NCBI GenBank assembly: GCA_023664735.1
Contig: JAMPFB010000001.1
Coordinates: 79,297-133,123 of the forward strand
DNA from: Robinsoniella sp.
GTDB lineage: Bacteria; Bacillota; Clostridia; Lachnospirales; Lachnospiraceae
Direction: 5' to 3'
Length of the DNA: 53,827 nt
The notes beneath the pieces were generated by a model, which saw nothing but the letters and a program-made list of their open reading frames with translations, had not been told where the DNA came from and searched no databases. Numbering within the stretch: position 1 is the stretch's first letter; each line of letters begins with the position of its first letter. Positions 33,508 to 43,117 of the stretch are shown here, one piece after another. Position numbers and translations under genes: made by a program.

Positions 33508-34053
33508 ATGCCGGAAGAATTTAAAAGACTAGATAGGACTTTAAAATACGAAGGGTCTATTGTGAATTTTTATCAGGACACGGTGCTTGTTCCAAACGGA
33601 AATATCGTACATTGGGATTTTATCGGACATAAGGGGGCTGCAGCAGTAGTTCCGGTTATGGATGATGGAAGGATTTTAATGGTGCGCCAGTACAGAAATG
33701 CTTTGGACCGGTATACACTGGAAATCCCGGCAGGCGGCCGTAATAGTAAAGAGGAGCCTTTTATAGAATGTAGTATGCGGGAGTTAGAAGAAGAAACCGG
33801 ATATAAAACCGATAAGTCCAACATGGAATTTTTAATCAATATCCGGACTACGGTTGCGTTTTGCAATGAATTGATACAGGTATATGTGGCAAAAAACCTA
33901 CAGCCTTCCATGCAAAAGCTGGATGAGGACGAGTTTATCCATGTAAAGCCTTATACCATAGAAGAACTTTGCGAGAAAATATATGCTGGTGAAATTGAAG
34001 ATGGAAAAACGATTTCTGCGCTTATGGCATATAAAAACAAATATGTGAGATAA
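33508..34053 (+). CDS. nudF: Nudix hydrolase, ADP-ribose pyrophosphatase-like
   Basis: This 181-residue protein has a perfect Nudix box: GGRNSKEEPFIECSMRELEE then ETGY (about 71-94), which binds Mg2+ and hydrolyses a pyrophosphate bond. The surrounding sequence (VPVMDDGRILMVRQYRNALD upstream of the box) is typical of ADP-ribose pyrophosphatases. The order nudF, then spoIIM and xerD, recalls the Bacillus subtilis arrangement, supporting the symbol. The ribosome binding site is AGAGGAG. The antiporter follows after 12 bp. Confidence 0.87.
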   Translation: MPEEFKRLDRTLKYEGSIVNFYQDTVLVPNGNIVHWDFIGHKGAAAVVPVMDDGRILMVRQYRNALDRYTLEIPAGGRNSKEEPFIECSMRELEEETGYKTDKSNMEFLINIRTTVAFCNELIQVYVAKNLQPSMQKLDEDEFIHVKPYTIEELCEKIYAGEIEDGKTISALMAYKNKYVR

Positions 34054-34065
34054 GGAGAAAACGTT

Positions 34066-34986
34066 ATGATGTATGTATGGCTGATTGTGGGATTTGTATT
34101 TTTAATCAAGGGAGCGGATTTATTTGTGGATGGAAGCTCTTCCATAGCAAAGCTGTTAAAGGTTCCTTCTGTTGTCATAGGGCTTACTATTGTGGCATTG
34201 GGCACCAGTGCGCCGGAAGCGGCTGTAAGCGTTACGGCGGGAATTGCAGGCAGCAATGAGCTTGCCATAAGCAATGTTATCGGTTCCAATGCCTTTAATC
34301 TTCTTATGGTAGTAGGTGTCTGTGCGATTATTAAGGAATTTAGCGTGAATCCGGATATTTTAAAAAGGGATTTCCCAATCAATATAGCAGTGACAGTCCT
34401 TTTGGTGATTTTTTTAAGGGACTTGAATGTCTCCAGACTGGAAGGATGCATTTTATTTTTACTGCTGGTGGCATATATTGTGTACATGGTCATATCTGCA
34501 GTGAAAAACCGTAAGACAGAGGGGGAAGAAATCAAGGCAATGTCGCCTGTGAAAAGCATACTGGCAGTGCTGGTTGGAATTACTGCAGTTGTCTTTGGCG
34601 GCGATTTAGTGGTAGATAATGCAAGTCTGATTGCGGCTTCCTTTGGCTTAAGCCAGACCTTGATTGGCCTTACCATTGTTGCTATTGGCACATCCCTTCC
34701 GGAGTTGGTTACTTCCGTTGTAGCAGCAGGAAAGGGAGAAAGCGGGCTTGCACTTGGAAATGTGGTAGGTTCCAATCTGTTCAATATTATGTTTATTTTG
34801 GGGATGTCTTCAGCTATCACTCCGATTCAGGCGGCAAAGGAGACTATGGTAGATGTGGTAATCCTCCTTGTATTTACGGTTATGGTATTTTTGTTCTGCA
34901 AAAGCGACAAAAAGGTAAAAAGAATGGAGGGCATATTCTGTGTCCTTGCCTATGCTGCCTATACGGCTTATATTATTTTAAGATAG
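34066..34986 (+). CDS. Calcium/sodium antiporter family protein (YrbG-like)
   Basis: This 306-residue membrane protein has ten predicted transmembrane helices in two homologous halves. Both alpha-repeats of the CaCA superfamily are visible: GLTIVALGTSAPEAAVSVTA (about 39-58) with SNVIGSNAFNLLMVVG, and GLTIVAIGTSLPELVTSVVA (about 203-222) with GNVVGSNLFNIMFILG. These GTS-PE motifs bind the cations. It probably exports Ca2+ or another cation against Na+ or H+. AAGGAG lies upstream of the paired ATG codons. Confidence 0.9.
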   Translation: MMYVWLIVGFVFLIKGADLFVDGSSSIAKLLKVPSVVIGLTIVALGTSAPEAAVSVTAGIAGSNELAISNVIGSNAFNLLMVVGVCAIIKEFSVNPDILKRDFPINIAVTVLLVIFLRDLNVSRLEGCILFLLLVAYIVYMVISAVKNRKTEGEEIKAMSPVKSILAVLVGITAVVFGGDLVVDNASLIAASFGLSQTLIGLTIVAIGTSLPELVTSVVAAGKGESGLALGNVVGSNLFNIMFILGMSSAITPIQAAKETMVDVVILLVFTVMVFLFCKSDKKVKRMEGIFCVLAYAAYTAYIILR

Positions 34987-35051
34987 CTTTTGTTTCTAAA
35001 TTGCTACCTGTCCTCATATATTGTGAAAAGAAACAGAAATGGGGATGGAAT

Positions 35052-35681
35052 ATGAAAAGATTAAAGGCTTATAAAAGAATTGGAAATATACAAAAAAGAG
35101 AAGGCGCAAACTGGCTTCTCTTTTTTGTGTTTGGGTTTTTAATGGGAGTTTTGCTTGTAAACGTAAAAACAAATTATTTTTTGGATGATTCACTGTTTTT
35201 TGGGGAAGAATTATTGAACAGGCTGTCCTATACATCCTTTCACAATGAACAGTATATGGTATATCTTTTGCAAAACAGAATGGGAATTTTATTATTTTTG
35301 CTGGTGGCGGCCACTACCTTATTTGGAATCGTGATTTTATATTTATATGTAGCATGGTTTGGCATGAGCCTTGGCATACTGATGTCGGTAGTGACTATCC
35401 GATATGGCGGAAGGGGAATCCTGATTTTTTTGGCAGCATTGTTTCCGCAGGAAATTTTGTACATACCTGCATTCCTTGTTCTTGTAAATCTGCTCCATGA
35501 TTTATGCGCTGTTATATACTTTCCGGGAAAAATGTTCTGCAACACGGGTATGGGAAAAAAGCAATTCTTTGCAAGGGGAATTTTTACTTATATTTTTCTT
35601 TCAGGAGTTGTCATAATCGGGGTATTCTTTGAGAGTTATGTAAATCCGTTCTTTTTAAGAAAAATATTACATTTTTTTTAA
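35052..35681 (+). CDS. spoIIM: Stage II sporulation protein M-like protein
   Basis: This 209-residue protein has about five transmembrane helices. It resembles SpoIIM of the SpoIIDMP engulfment machinery, with a hydrophobic glycine-rich core (LYVAWFGMSLGILMSVV) and the typical ending ESYVNPFFLRKILHFF. In spore formers this complex thins septal peptidoglycan. The frame opens at TTG 35001, but ATG 35052 behind GGGGATGG is a better start. Genome order next to xerD and near nudF agrees with Bacillus. It suggests a spore-forming host. Confidence 0.75.
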   Translation: MKRLKAYKRIGNIQKREGANWLLFFVFGFLMGVLLVNVKTNYFLDDSLFFGEELLNRLSYTSFHNEQYMVYLLQNRMGILLFLLVAATTLFGIVILYLYVAWFGMSLGILMSVVTIRYGGRGILIFLAALFPQEILYIPAFLVLVNLLHDLCAVIYFPGKMFCNTGMGKKQFFARGIFTYIFLSGVVIIGVFFESYVNPFFLRKILHFF

Positions 35682-35786
35682 TTTATTTTTCACTATATAT
35701 GGTAGTAAACAAAATATCATCTGTCAACATGTTGCGATTTTCTATAAAAATGCTGTAAATGTGCTAAAATACTGGAAAAAATCCAT

Positions 35787-35815
35787 TTGCTTTTCTCCAA
35801 ATTTCTTATTATAAT
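35787..35815 (+). promoter_or_regulatory. Predicted promoter of xerD
   Basis: TTGCTT (35787-35792) and TATAAT (35810-35815) are 17 bp apart. The start codon is 59 bp downstream. Confidence 0.55.
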
Positions 35816-35874
35816 AAGGAATGGATACGTTGGGGGACAGACAATATTAGTGCTAGGGAAGGGTTTCAAGGTTT

Positions 35875-36759
35875 ATGGAAAAGGAAATACAACAGTTTAT
35901 TTCATATTTACATAATATTAAGAAAACCTCTAACAATACAGAACAATCTTACAGAAGAGACTTAGAAAAGGCACAGCATTTTTTAGAAGAAAAAGGCATT
36001 ACCGATGTAAAAGAGATTACCGGGGAGTATTTGAATTCTTATGTTTTGTATTTAGAGAAGAGTAAATTTGCAACGGCTACGATTTCCAGAAACATAGCCT
36101 CTATTAAGGCATTTTTTCATTTTCTATGTGAAGAGGGCATTTGCAGCGAGGATGTTTCGGCAGGCTTAAAGGCGCCTAAAATCGAAAAGAAAATACCAGA
36201 AATCATGTCCACGGATGAAGTGGTGCGGCTCTTAGAGCAGCCTTGCGGAGATACTGCAAAGGAAGTCCGTGACAGGGCAATGTTAGAGCTGTTATATGCT
36301 ACCGGAATCAGGGTTACGGAGCTGATTACCTTAAAGGTAAGTGACGTGAACCTGCAGGTGGGCTATATATTGTGTAAAGATGCCCATAAGGAAAGAGTAA
36401 TTCCCTTTGGCAATGCAGCAAAAACAGCACTGACCCAGTACATGGACACGGTAAGGAGCAGTATGCTGCAGGATGAAGATACGGGTGTTTTGTTTGTAAA
36501 TTGTTCCGGCAGGCCTATGAGCAGGCAGGGCTTTTGGAAGCTGATTAAATATTATGCAAAAAAGGCAAACATCACTTCAGACATTACCCCTCATACGCTA
36601 AGGCATTCCTTTGCAGCCCATTTGGTGGAAAACGGAGCTGATTTAAGAAGCGTGCAGGAGATGCTGGGGCATTCGGATATTTCTACTACCCAGATTTATG
36701 CGAATATGAACCATAGCAGGATTCGGGAAGTATATGCCAAGGCGCACCCTAGAGGATGA
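35875..36759 (+). CDS. xerD: Site-specific tyrosine recombinase XerD
   Basis: This 294-residue recombinase resolves chromosome dimers at dif. Residues 1-90 form the SAM-like core-binding domain. The catalytic domain has the Arg in LYATGIRVTELI (about 147), Lys in KDAHKERVIPFG (about 172), HTLRHSFAAHL (His/Arg, about 241-251), LGHSDISTTQIY (His, and nucleophilic Tyr at about 275). Length is typical for chromosomal XerD, not for phage or conjugative integrases, and no attachment sites were seen beside it. Confidence 0.92.
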   Translation: MEKEIQQFISYLHNIKKTSNNTEQSYRRDLEKAQHFLEEKGITDVKEITGEYLNSYVLYLEKSKFATATISRNIASIKAFFHFLCEEGICSEDVSAGLKAPKIEKKIPEIMSTDEVVRLLEQPCGDTAKEVRDRAMLELLYATGIRVTELITLKVSDVNLQVGYILCKDAHKERVIPFGNAAKTALTQYMDTVRSSMLQDEDTGVLFVNCSGRPMSRQGFWKLIKYYAKKANITSDITPHTLRHSFAAHLVENGADLRSVQEMLGHSDISTTQIYANMNHSRIREVYAKAHPRG

Positions 36760-36785
36760 GGACATTAAGAGGATAGCGTTTTAAA

Positions 36786-36966
36786 GTAACAGTTTAGCCC
36801 ATAGATGCAAAGCAGGCTTTATGCAGAGCATGTTTTCTAAAGGAGCCCTTATAAAAACGCCAGCGCTTAGCGAGGTATTTTCGAGCTTAGCACTGTTGCG
36901 TTTTTATAGAGCGAAAGCGTGGCGACGTAGAAAACATGCTCTGCATAAAGCCTGCTTTGCATCTAT
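36786..36966. repeat. Family B palindromic element, copy B6
   Basis: The arms (ATAGATGCAAAGCAGGCTTT from 36801, and its exact complement ending at 36966) match over more than 40 bp around the standard core. The left terminus GTAACAGTTTAGCCC is present, but the right counterpart is missing. It begins 27 bp after the xerD stop. Small reading frames inside are not genes. Confidence 0.9.
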
Positions 36967-36976
36967 TTCCATCTGC

Positions 36977-37026
36977 AAAAACCCCCTCTCCAAAGCCTGC
37001 TGTCAAGCCCCGGAGAGGGGGTTTTT
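36977..37026. terminator. Bidirectional terminator between xerD and the DAHP synthase gene
   Basis: AAAAACCCCCTCTCC (36977-36991) pairs perfectly with GGAGAGGGGGTTTTT (37012-37026). A and T runs on both sides let it serve both converging transcripts. Confidence 0.85.
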
Positions 37027-37035
37027 CATCATAAT

Positions 37036-38064
37036 TTAATCATACTCTGCAATATCATAAATCAGCTTCTCGCTATCAGCCCATCCTAAACAGGCATCTG
37101 TAATAGACTTTCCATAAACTCCTTCGCCAATTTTCTGATTGCCCTCTTCTATATAGCTTTCCACCATAATTCCCTTTACAAACTTATGAATATCACTGTT
37201 CAGCTTTCTGGAATGCATAACCTCTTTTGCAATGCGAATCTGCTGCTTGAACTGTTTGCCGGAATTGTTATGGTTGGCGTCAATGACAGTAGCAGGATTT
37301 TTTAAATCCATAGTATCATACATTTCCAGAAGACGGCTTAAATCCTCATAATGATAATTGGGGAAGCTGCGGCCATATTGGTTGACGGAGCCTCTTAAAA
37401 CCGTATGGGCAAGTTCGTTGCCGTCGGTTTGTACTTCCCAGCCTCTGTAAATGAAAGCGTGAGGGTGCTGTGCAGCGTAAACGGAATTTAACATAACCGT
37501 CAAATCTCCTGAGGTTGGGTTTTTCATGCCGGCAGGCACGTCAAAGCCGCTTACCGTCAGACGGTGCTGCTGATCCTCTACAGAACGGGCGCCAATGGCA
37601 ACATAGGAAAGAATGTCACTTAAATAACGCCAGTTTTCCGGGTAGAGCATTTCGTCTGCAGCAGTCAGCCCGGTTTCCTCGATGGCGCGAATGTGCATTT
37701 TACGCATGGCAATTAGCCCTTGTAAAAAGTCCGGCTTTTTTTCCGGATCGGGCTGATGGACGATTCCTTTGTAGCCTGAACCGGTAGTCCGTGGTTTATT
37801 GGTGTAGATTCTCGGTATTAAGATCAGCTTATCCTTTACCTGCTCATTCACTTTTGCAAGGCGGCGGACGTAATCGCAGACTGCCTCTTCATTATCGGCG
37901 CTGCAGGGGCCGATGATGACTAAGAATTTGTTGCTTTCACCAGTAATGACAGCACGTATTTCCTTGTCTCTTTCTTCTTTGATTTTTGTAAGGTGTTCCG
38001 GCAGGGAAAATTCTTTTCTGATTTCCTCCGGAGTAGGAAGTTTTTTTATAAAATCGAATCCCAT
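37036..38064 (-). CDS. aroF: 3-deoxy-7-phosphoheptulonate synthase (class I DAHP synthase)
   Basis: This 342-residue enzyme condenses phosphoenolpyruvate and erythrose 4-phosphate, the first step of the shikimate pathway. Class I features are visible: FLVIIGPCSADNEE (about 47-60), PRIYTNKPRTTGSGYKG (about 88-104), GARSVEDQQHR (about 162), KNPTSGD (about 185) and DANHNNSGKQ (about 263). The start at 38064 is preceded by AAGGAGAG; an in-frame ATG at 38088 has no such site. Feedback specificity cannot be read safely, so the symbol is generic. Confidence 0.92.
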   Translation of the reverse strand: MGFDFIKKLPTPEEIRKEFSLPEHLTKIKEERDKEIRAVITGESNKFLVIIGPCSADNEEAVCDYVRRLAKVNEQVKDKLILIPRIYTNKPRTTGSGYKGIVHQPDPEKKPDFLQGLIAMRKMHIRAIEETGLTAADEMLYPENWRYLSDILSYVAIGARSVEDQQHRLTVSGFDVPAGMKNPTSGDLTVMLNSVYAAQHPHAFIYRGWEVQTDGNELAHTVLRGSVNQYGRSFPNYHYEDLSRLLEMYDTMDLKNPATVIDANHNNSGKQFKQQIRIAKEVMHSRKLNSDIHKFVKGIMVESYIEEGNQKIGEGVYGKSITDACLGWADSEKLIYDIAEYD

Positions 38065-38107
38065 TGTCTCTCTCCTTTGTATCTTCATTTTCTCAAACAG
38101 GAATATC

Positions 38108-39502
38108 CTATTTGTATTTTTGGGGGTTTAAGGTCTGCAAACGACCCAAAACATGTTTATTATAATATATATAAGGTTTTAGTGCAATAAGATAAAGTGT
38201 ACAAAGTAACAATTCGCTTACTAAAAGTCCCCACAAATACCCTTTGATTCCAAATAGGGGAATGGCATAAAAGACAAAAAGAAGCTTAATGCCAATGCCG
38301 GCTATCTGAAAGAAAAAGGATTGGGCAGTTTTTCCAAGACCATGAAGAATGCTGCTTAATACAGTCCTTAAATAAAGAAACGGACAGATAAAGCTCATGG
38401 AAGTAAGAAAAGAACCGGCAATCTTGCTGTGGAAAAGAAGGTTCCCGATCCAGCCGCCAAACAGGAAAAATCCGGCAGTGCATAAAAAACCAAGGGCAAG
38501 GCAGAAGAAAATACATTTTGATACGGCATTTGCAATTTTTTTATTGTTTCCAGCGGCCTCAGCCTCAGAAACATAGGGCAGGATTAAAACTGCAATGGAG
38601 CTTGTAAGGGCGCTGGGAAATAAAATAAGGGGCATAACCATTCCGGTAAGGACACCGTAAATGCGAAGCACTTCTGAGTTAGAGAGCCCAAAGGCCATAA
38701 GCCTGTTTGGTATGTAAACTGCCTCCACACTTTGGAGACCATTAATGATTAAGCGGTTGGCGGATAAAGGAACTGCCATGGATAAAATACTACATGCGGT
38801 GGCACGAAGCGTTCTTGTTTGGGAGCGCATCGGCATGGACGCAGGGGACAGAGAAAATCCAAGCCGGCTAAAGCGTAGGAAAATGGCAATGGCAGAAACA
38901 GCCATGGAGACAAATTCCCCGATTACGATACCTACCACAGAAATGGCAATGGAAGCCTCAAGGCCTTTAGATTGACAGTAGGAGTAGATGAAATAAACGC
39001 TTAAGACCCTTGCTCCCTGCTCTAAGAGCTGGGTAAAGGCAGGCAGCCCGGTTTTCTTGATGCCATAATAATAACCGTTAATACAGGAATGGACGGAGCC
39101 AAAGGGCAGGGAAAGGGCAAAAATCCGCACAAGAGAAGAACAGCGCTCTTCTAAAAGAAAATTCTTTGCAATAGGAAAAGAATATTCAAACAAAAAAAAG
39201 CCTAAAATAGCAGATAAGGACAGGGAAATGGTAAATCCTACTAGTAAAACCCGAAGAGATGATTTATAATCATGAGAAGTAGGTTCGGGAGCTACAAATT
39301 TGGAAATTGCTGTCTGGATTCCGGCAGCCGTAATGGAAAAGCTTAAAGCCATGACCGGAGCAATGAGCTGATAAATGCCCATACCTTCCTCGCCGATAGT
39401 CTGTGACAAAAAAATCCGGTAAAAGAATCCGATGATACGGCTTAAGATTCCGGTAGCGGTTAGCAGAATCGTCCCGGCAATAAGAGGATACTTTTTAAAC
39501 AT
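38108..39502 (-). CDS. SpoVB-like polysaccharide flippase (MVF/MOP superfamily)
   Basis: This 464-residue protein has about 14 hydrophobic helices and starts with the SpoVB-type sequence LLTATGILSRIIGFFYRIFL (about 13-32) and GEEGMGIYQLIAP. Such proteins flip lipid-linked glycan precursors; SpoVB acts in spore cortex synthesis and relatives in the vegetative wall. Gene order does not settle which. It lies 43 bp upstream of the DAHP synthase gene on the same strand and may be co-transcribed. AAAGGAG precedes the start. Confidence 0.85.
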   Translation of the reverse strand: MFKKYPLIAGTILLTATGILSRIIGFFYRIFLSQTIGEEGMGIYQLIAPVMALSFSITAAGIQTAISKFVAPEPTSHDYKSSLRVLLVGFTISLSLSAILGFFLFEYSFPIAKNFLLEERCSSLVRIFALSLPFGSVHSCINGYYYGIKKTGLPAFTQLLEQGARVLSVYFIYSYCQSKGLEASIAISVVGIVIGEFVSMAVSAIAIFLRFSRLGFSLSPASMPMRSQTRTLRATACSILSMAVPLSANRLIINGLQSVEAVYIPNRLMAFGLSNSEVLRIYGVLTGMVMPLILFPSALTSSIAVLILPYVSEAEAAGNNKKIANAVSKCIFFCLALGFLCTAGFFLFGGWIGNLLFHSKIAGSFLTSMSFICPFLYLRTVLSSILHGLGKTAQSFFFQIAGIGIKLLFVFYAIPLFGIKGYLWGLLVSELLLCTLYLIALKPYIYYNKHVLGRLQTLNPQKYK

Positions 39503-39552
39503 GGCAGCTCCTTTAATGAGACTTATTAATCAAATATATTCCGGGTCTTTTG

Positions 39553-39581
39553 TTGACAGAACAAAAATGTAGTGCTATGCT
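39553..39581 (+). promoter_or_regulatory. Strong predicted promoter of the nifS-nifU-mnmA operon
   Basis: TTGACA (39553-39558) and TATGCT (39576-39581) are 17 bp apart with TGC before the -10. The leader is about 45 nt. No IscR-type regulator gene is adjacent. Confidence 0.7.
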
Positions 39582-39634
39582 TTTTTTGTATTCTGATTGA
39601 GATACTAGGAAATTAACATAGAAGAGGTGATAAC

Positions 39635-40825
39635 ATGGATAAATTGATTTATCTGGATAATGCGGCGACTACGAAGACCGCACCGGAGGTAGTGGAAGCC
39701 ATGCTTCCTTATTTTACGACCTATTATGGGAATCCAAGCAGCATTTATTCCTTTGCGGCAAAGTCTAAAGAAGCAGTGACCCATGCAAGAGAAATCATTG
39801 CAGATTCCATAGGAGCAAAATCAAATGAAATCTACTTTACAGCAGGCGGCTCCGAGTCTGATAACTGGGCATTAAAGGCAGCAGCCGAAGCTTATGAAAG
39901 TAAGGGAAAACATATCATTACATCTAAAATAGAACACCATGCCATCCTTCATACCTGTCAGGCATTGGAGAAAAAGGGATATGAAATCACATATCTGGAT
40001 GTGGATGAATACGGTATGGTAAGACCGGAACAGGTAAAGGATGCTATCCGGGAAGATACCATCCTAATTACCATTATGTTTGCCAACAATGAAATCGGTA
40101 CCATACAGCCTATTGAAGAAATCGGCAGGATTGCCCGTGAAAAGGGAATTTTGTTCCACACGGATGCAGTACAGGCATATGGACATGTGCCTATTGATGT
40201 AGATGAATGCAACATTGACATGCTCAGCGCCAGCGGACATAAAGTAAACGGACCAAAGGGCATTGGCTTTTTATACATTAGAAAGGGCGTAAAAATCCGT
40301 TCTTTCATTCATGGCGGTGCTCAGGAAAGAAGCAGAAGAGCAGGAACAGAAAATGTAGCAGGCATTGTAGGCTTTGGAAAGGCTGCAGAGCTGGCATTTG
40401 CACGACTTAAAGAGAGAGAAGAAAAAGAAACAGCCCTAAGAGATTACCTGATTGAAAAAATAGAAAAGGAAATTCCCTATTGTCGGCTGAACGGACATAG
40501 GACACAGAGGCTTTCCAATAATGTAAATATCAGTTTTCGGTTTATAGAGGGTGAGTCTATGTTAATCAAGCTGGATTTTGCAGGAATCTGTGCTTCAAGC
40601 GGTTCTGCATGTACGTCAGGCTCTTTAGACCCTTCCCATGTGCTTTTAGCCATTGGGCTTCCTCATGAAATCGCCCATGGCTCCTTAAGGATGACGGTAA
40701 GTCCGGAAAACACTATGGAAGAAATGGATTATGTGGCAGATACCCTAAAGACCATTATAGAAGAATTGAGAAATATGTCTCCGTTGTATGAGGATTTTAT
40801 AAAGAAACAGGAAAGAAGTAAATAA
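39635..40825 (+). CDS. nifS: Cysteine desulfurase (NifS/IscS-like)
   Basis: This 396-residue PLP enzyme removes sulfur from cysteine and passes it on as persulfide. Landmarks: DNAATTKTAPEVVEAM at the N-terminus, EHHAILHTC (about 99-107, His), SASGHKVNGPKGIGFLY (PLP Lys, about 200-216), and the mobile-loop cysteine in CASSGSACTSGS (about 325). The operon with nifU and mnmA suggests supply of sulfur both for iron-sulfur clusters and for tRNA thiolation. AGAAGAGGTG precedes the start. Confidence 0.95.
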   Translation: MDKLIYLDNAATTKTAPEVVEAMLPYFTTYYGNPSSIYSFAAKSKEAVTHAREIIADSIGAKSNEIYFTAGGSESDNWALKAAAEAYESKGKHIITSKIEHHAILHTCQALEKKGYEITYLDVDEYGMVRPEQVKDAIREDTILITIMFANNEIGTIQPIEEIGRIAREKGILFHTDAVQAYGHVPIDVDECNIDMLSASGHKVNGPKGIGFLYIRKGVKIRSFIHGGAQERSRRAGTENVAGIVGFGKAAELAFARLKEREEKETALRDYLIEKIEKEIPYCRLNGHRTQRLSNNVNISFRFIEGESMLIKLDFAGICASSGSACTSGSLDPSHVLLAIGLPHEIAHGSLRMTVSPENTMEEMDYVADTLKTIIEELRNMSPLYEDFIKKQERSK

Positions 40826-40848
40826 CATTTTAGAACAGGAGGAAAACC

Positions 40849-41292
40849 ATGTATTCAGAAAAAGTAATGGATCATTTCCAGAATCCGAGAAATGTAGGAG
40901 AAATAGAAGATGCCAGCGGCGTAGGTACCGTTGGAAATGCCAAGTGCGGCGATATTATGAGAATCTTTTTGGATATTGATGAAAACCAGATTATCCGGGA
41001 CGTGAAATTTAAAACCTTTGGCTGTGGTGCAGCAGTTGCCACTAGCTCTATGGCAACAGAGCTGGTAAAAGGAAAAAGTATTCAGGAAGCTATGAAGATT
41101 ACCAATAAGGCAGTGATGGAAGCATTAGACGGGCTTCCGCCGGTAAAGGTTCATTGCTCCCTTTTGGCAGAGGAAGCCATCCATGCGGCTCTTTGGGATT
41201 ATGCGGAGAAAAACGGCATTGTTATCGAGGGACTTGAAAAGCCAAAATCCGATATTCATGAAGGCGAAGAAGAAGAGGAAGAAGAATACTAA
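40849..41292 (+). CDS. nifU: Iron-sulfur cluster scaffold NifU/IscU-like
   Basis: This 147-residue scaffold has the three conserved cysteines: NAKCGDIM (about 35), [14 protein letters not shown] (about 60) and [10 protein letters not shown] (about 103). It starts with [18 protein letters not shown] as in IscU/NifU N-terminal domains. The C-terminus is an acidic Glu tail (EEEEEEY), which is unusual and possibly flexible. It receives sulfur from the upstream desulfurase. AGGAGG precedes the start 23 bp after nifS. Confidence 0.93.
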   Translation: MYSEKVMDHFQNPRNVGEIEDASGVGTVGNAKCGDIMRIFLDIDENQIIRDVKFKTFGCGAAVATSSMATELVKGKSIQEAMKITNKAVMEALDGLPPVKVHCSLLAEEAIHAALWDYAEKNGIVIEGLEKPKSDIHEGEEEEEEEY

Positions 41293-41303
41293 AGGATTTT
41301 TAT

Positions 41304-42425
41304 ATGAAAAAGAAAGTTGTGGTAGGCATGTCCGGAGGAGTTGACTCCTCTGTGGCAGCCTTTTTATTAAAGGAACAAGGCTATGAGGTAATTGGCGTCA
41401 CCATGCAGATATGGCAGGATGAAAATCAGGAGGCCTTAGAAGAAAGTGGAGGCTGCTGTGGGCTTAGTGCGGTGGAGGATGCAAGAAGAGTGGCACAGAC
41501 ATTGGAAATCCCCTATTACGTCATGAACTTTAAACAGGAGTTCAAATGCAGGGTTATGGACTATTTTGTGGAGGAATACATACAGGGAAGGACGCCGAAT
41601 CCATGTATTGCCTGTAACCGCTATGTAAAATGGGAATCTCTTTTGAAAAGAAGCATGGATATTGGTGCAGATTATATTGCAACAGGGCATTATGCTAAAG
41701 TCCAAAAGCTAGAAAACGGACGGTATTCCCTGTGCATGTCCAAAACAAGCGCAAAGGACCAGACCTATGCCCTTTATAACCTGACCCAGTTCCAGTTGGC
41801 ACATACACTTATGCCAGTTGGCGAATATACTAAGGAAGAAATACGGGATATAGCAGTAAGGCTTGGGCTTTTGGTGGCAAATAAACCGGACAGTCAGGAA
41901 ATCTGCTTTATACCGGATAAAGATTATGCAGGCTTTATTGACAGGGAAGCAGCGGCAAATCCACAGCTTCTTGCCAAAATGCCAAAGCATGGCAATTTTG
42001 TAACGAAAGAAGGAACAATAATAGGTCCCCATAAAGGCATTACCCATTATACAATCGGACAGAGAAAAGGACTGAACCTTGCCATGGGACATCCAGTATT
42101 CGTAACGGAAATCAGACCGGAAACGGGAGAAGTAGTCATTGGGGAAAATGAAGATGTATTTGCAGATAAGTTAGTCTGTGATAACTTGAATTTCATGTCC
42201 GTGGATAAGCTGGATGGAAAGAAGAGAGTTCTTGCAAAAATCAGATATAGTCATAAGGGAGAATGGTGTTTGATTGAGCAGACAGGAAAGGACAGGGTGA
42301 TGTGCAGCTTTGAAAAGCCTGTCAGGGCTATTACGCCCGGACAGGCGGTGGTGTTTTATGATGGGGAATATGTGCTGGGAGGGGGGACGATTTTGAAAGC
42401 GGGTGTAGAGGAAGTTTCTAGTTAA
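41304..42425 (+). CDS. mnmA: tRNA-specific 2-thiouridylase MnmA
   Basis: This 373-residue enzyme thiolates U34 of Lys, Glu and Gln tRNAs. It has the PP-loop [20 protein letters not shown] (residues 8-27), the first catalytic Cys in [12 protein letters not shown] (about 97-108), and the second in [10 protein letters not shown] (about 198-207). A beta-barrel C-terminal domain follows. Sulfur probably arrives from NifS two genes upstream. The ribosome binding site is AAAGGA. The gene ends the operon; a family A palindrome begins 70 bp after the stop. Confidence 0.95.
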   Translation: MKKKVVVGMSGGVDSSVAAFLLKEQGYEVIGVTMQIWQDENQEALEESGGCCGLSAVEDARRVAQTLEIPYYVMNFKQEFKCRVMDYFVEEYIQGRTPNPCIACNRYVKWESLLKRSMDIGADYIATGHYAKVQKLENGRYSLCMSKTSAKDQTYALYNLTQFQLAHTLMPVGEYTKEEIRDIAVRLGLLVANKPDSQEICFIPDKDYAGFIDREAAANPQLLAKMPKHGNFVTKEGTIIGPHKGITHYTIGQRKGLNLAMGHPVFVTEIRPETGEVVIGENEDVFADKLVCDNLNFMSVDKLDGKKRVLAKIRYSHKGEWCLIEQTGKDRVMCSFEKPVRAITPGQAVVFYDGEYVLGGGTILKAGVEEVSS

Positions 42426-42495
42426 TTAGTTGGACTGCTTGTTGGGAGGATGGAGTGCTGGTAAGAGGGTAAGTATAAGTAGTGGCTGGAGGGAC

Positions 42496-42721
42496 GCAGC
42501 AGAGGGATGAGACCAGATTCCATGCGGTGTTTTTGGCAGCGGTTTTCCTAAACAGCCTGATTTCAGGTGTTGGTACCGGACGGGGCGGAATATAGCGGCG
42601 TCCATGCCGCAATATTCCTAAAATTGCCGTCCATGGCAATTTTACCCTAGGTGTTGGCAGGCTGTTAAGGAAAACCGCTGCCAAAAACAATGCATGGAAT
42701 CTGGTCTCATCCCTCTGCTGC
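42496..42721. repeat. Family A palindromic element, copy A4
   Basis: The arms begin GCAGCAGAGGGATGAGACC and end GGTCTCATCCCTCTGCTGC. The A-to-G change in GCAGCAG is matched by CTGCTGC on the far arm. The first inner hairpin has GCGGC with GCCGC where other copies have GCGCC with GGCGC, a second compensated change. It lies 70 bp after mnmA. Confidence 0.9.
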
Positions 42722-42853
42722 TGTTTTGTGGCAAGTCATACCATGTCTTGCTAGAAAAAGCGTAATTTTAAAAATTATGTTGGAGCAGGGCAGCAGGTTG
42801 ATGTTGCTTTTTAATACATAGGCTTTTCTGCACATAAGGCTTTCCAATAAACA

Positions 42854-43001
42854 GTGGGAGATGGCAGAACATAGAAACGTCTTAGAGGCCTTGGCAAAGA
42901 CGCCGGTCCTTATGCACCGTATTTTGGTGCATTAGTACCGCTGCGTTTTTGCAGAGCGAGAGCGTGCCCCTAAGACGTTTCTATGTTCTGCCATCTCCCA
43001 C
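42854..43001. repeat. Family B palindromic element, divergent core (B10)
   Basis: The arms GTGGGAGATGGCAGAACATA and its complement TATGTTCTGCCATCTCCCAC enclose a core with GCACC-GTATTTT-GGTGC, a clean hairpin, and GCAGAGCGAGAGCGTG in place of GAGCGAAAGCGTG. The gap 42426-43117 holds A4 and this copy. Confidence 0.88.
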
Positions 43002-43117
43002 GTCCGTATTGAAACTACACTACCAATAAGGAACCGCTCCATGACTTTTGCATACTATGTAGAAAGAGCGTTGAATAGGGAAATTCCCCTTGAAAACGGG
43101 GAGATGAGTGGAAAAAC

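Noticed and set aside
35875-36759. XerD as integrase of a mobile element
   Set aside because: Size, motif spacing and the nudF/spoIIM context fit chromosomal XerD. No attachment repeats or mobile genes were seen.
36821-37039. Small reading frames inside family B elements (also 48779-48961 minus and 31907-32098) reading RFYRAKAWRRRK
   Set aside because: They arise from the repeated core sequence, lack ribosome binding sites, and extend into unrelated arms. The conservation is of DNA structure, not protein.
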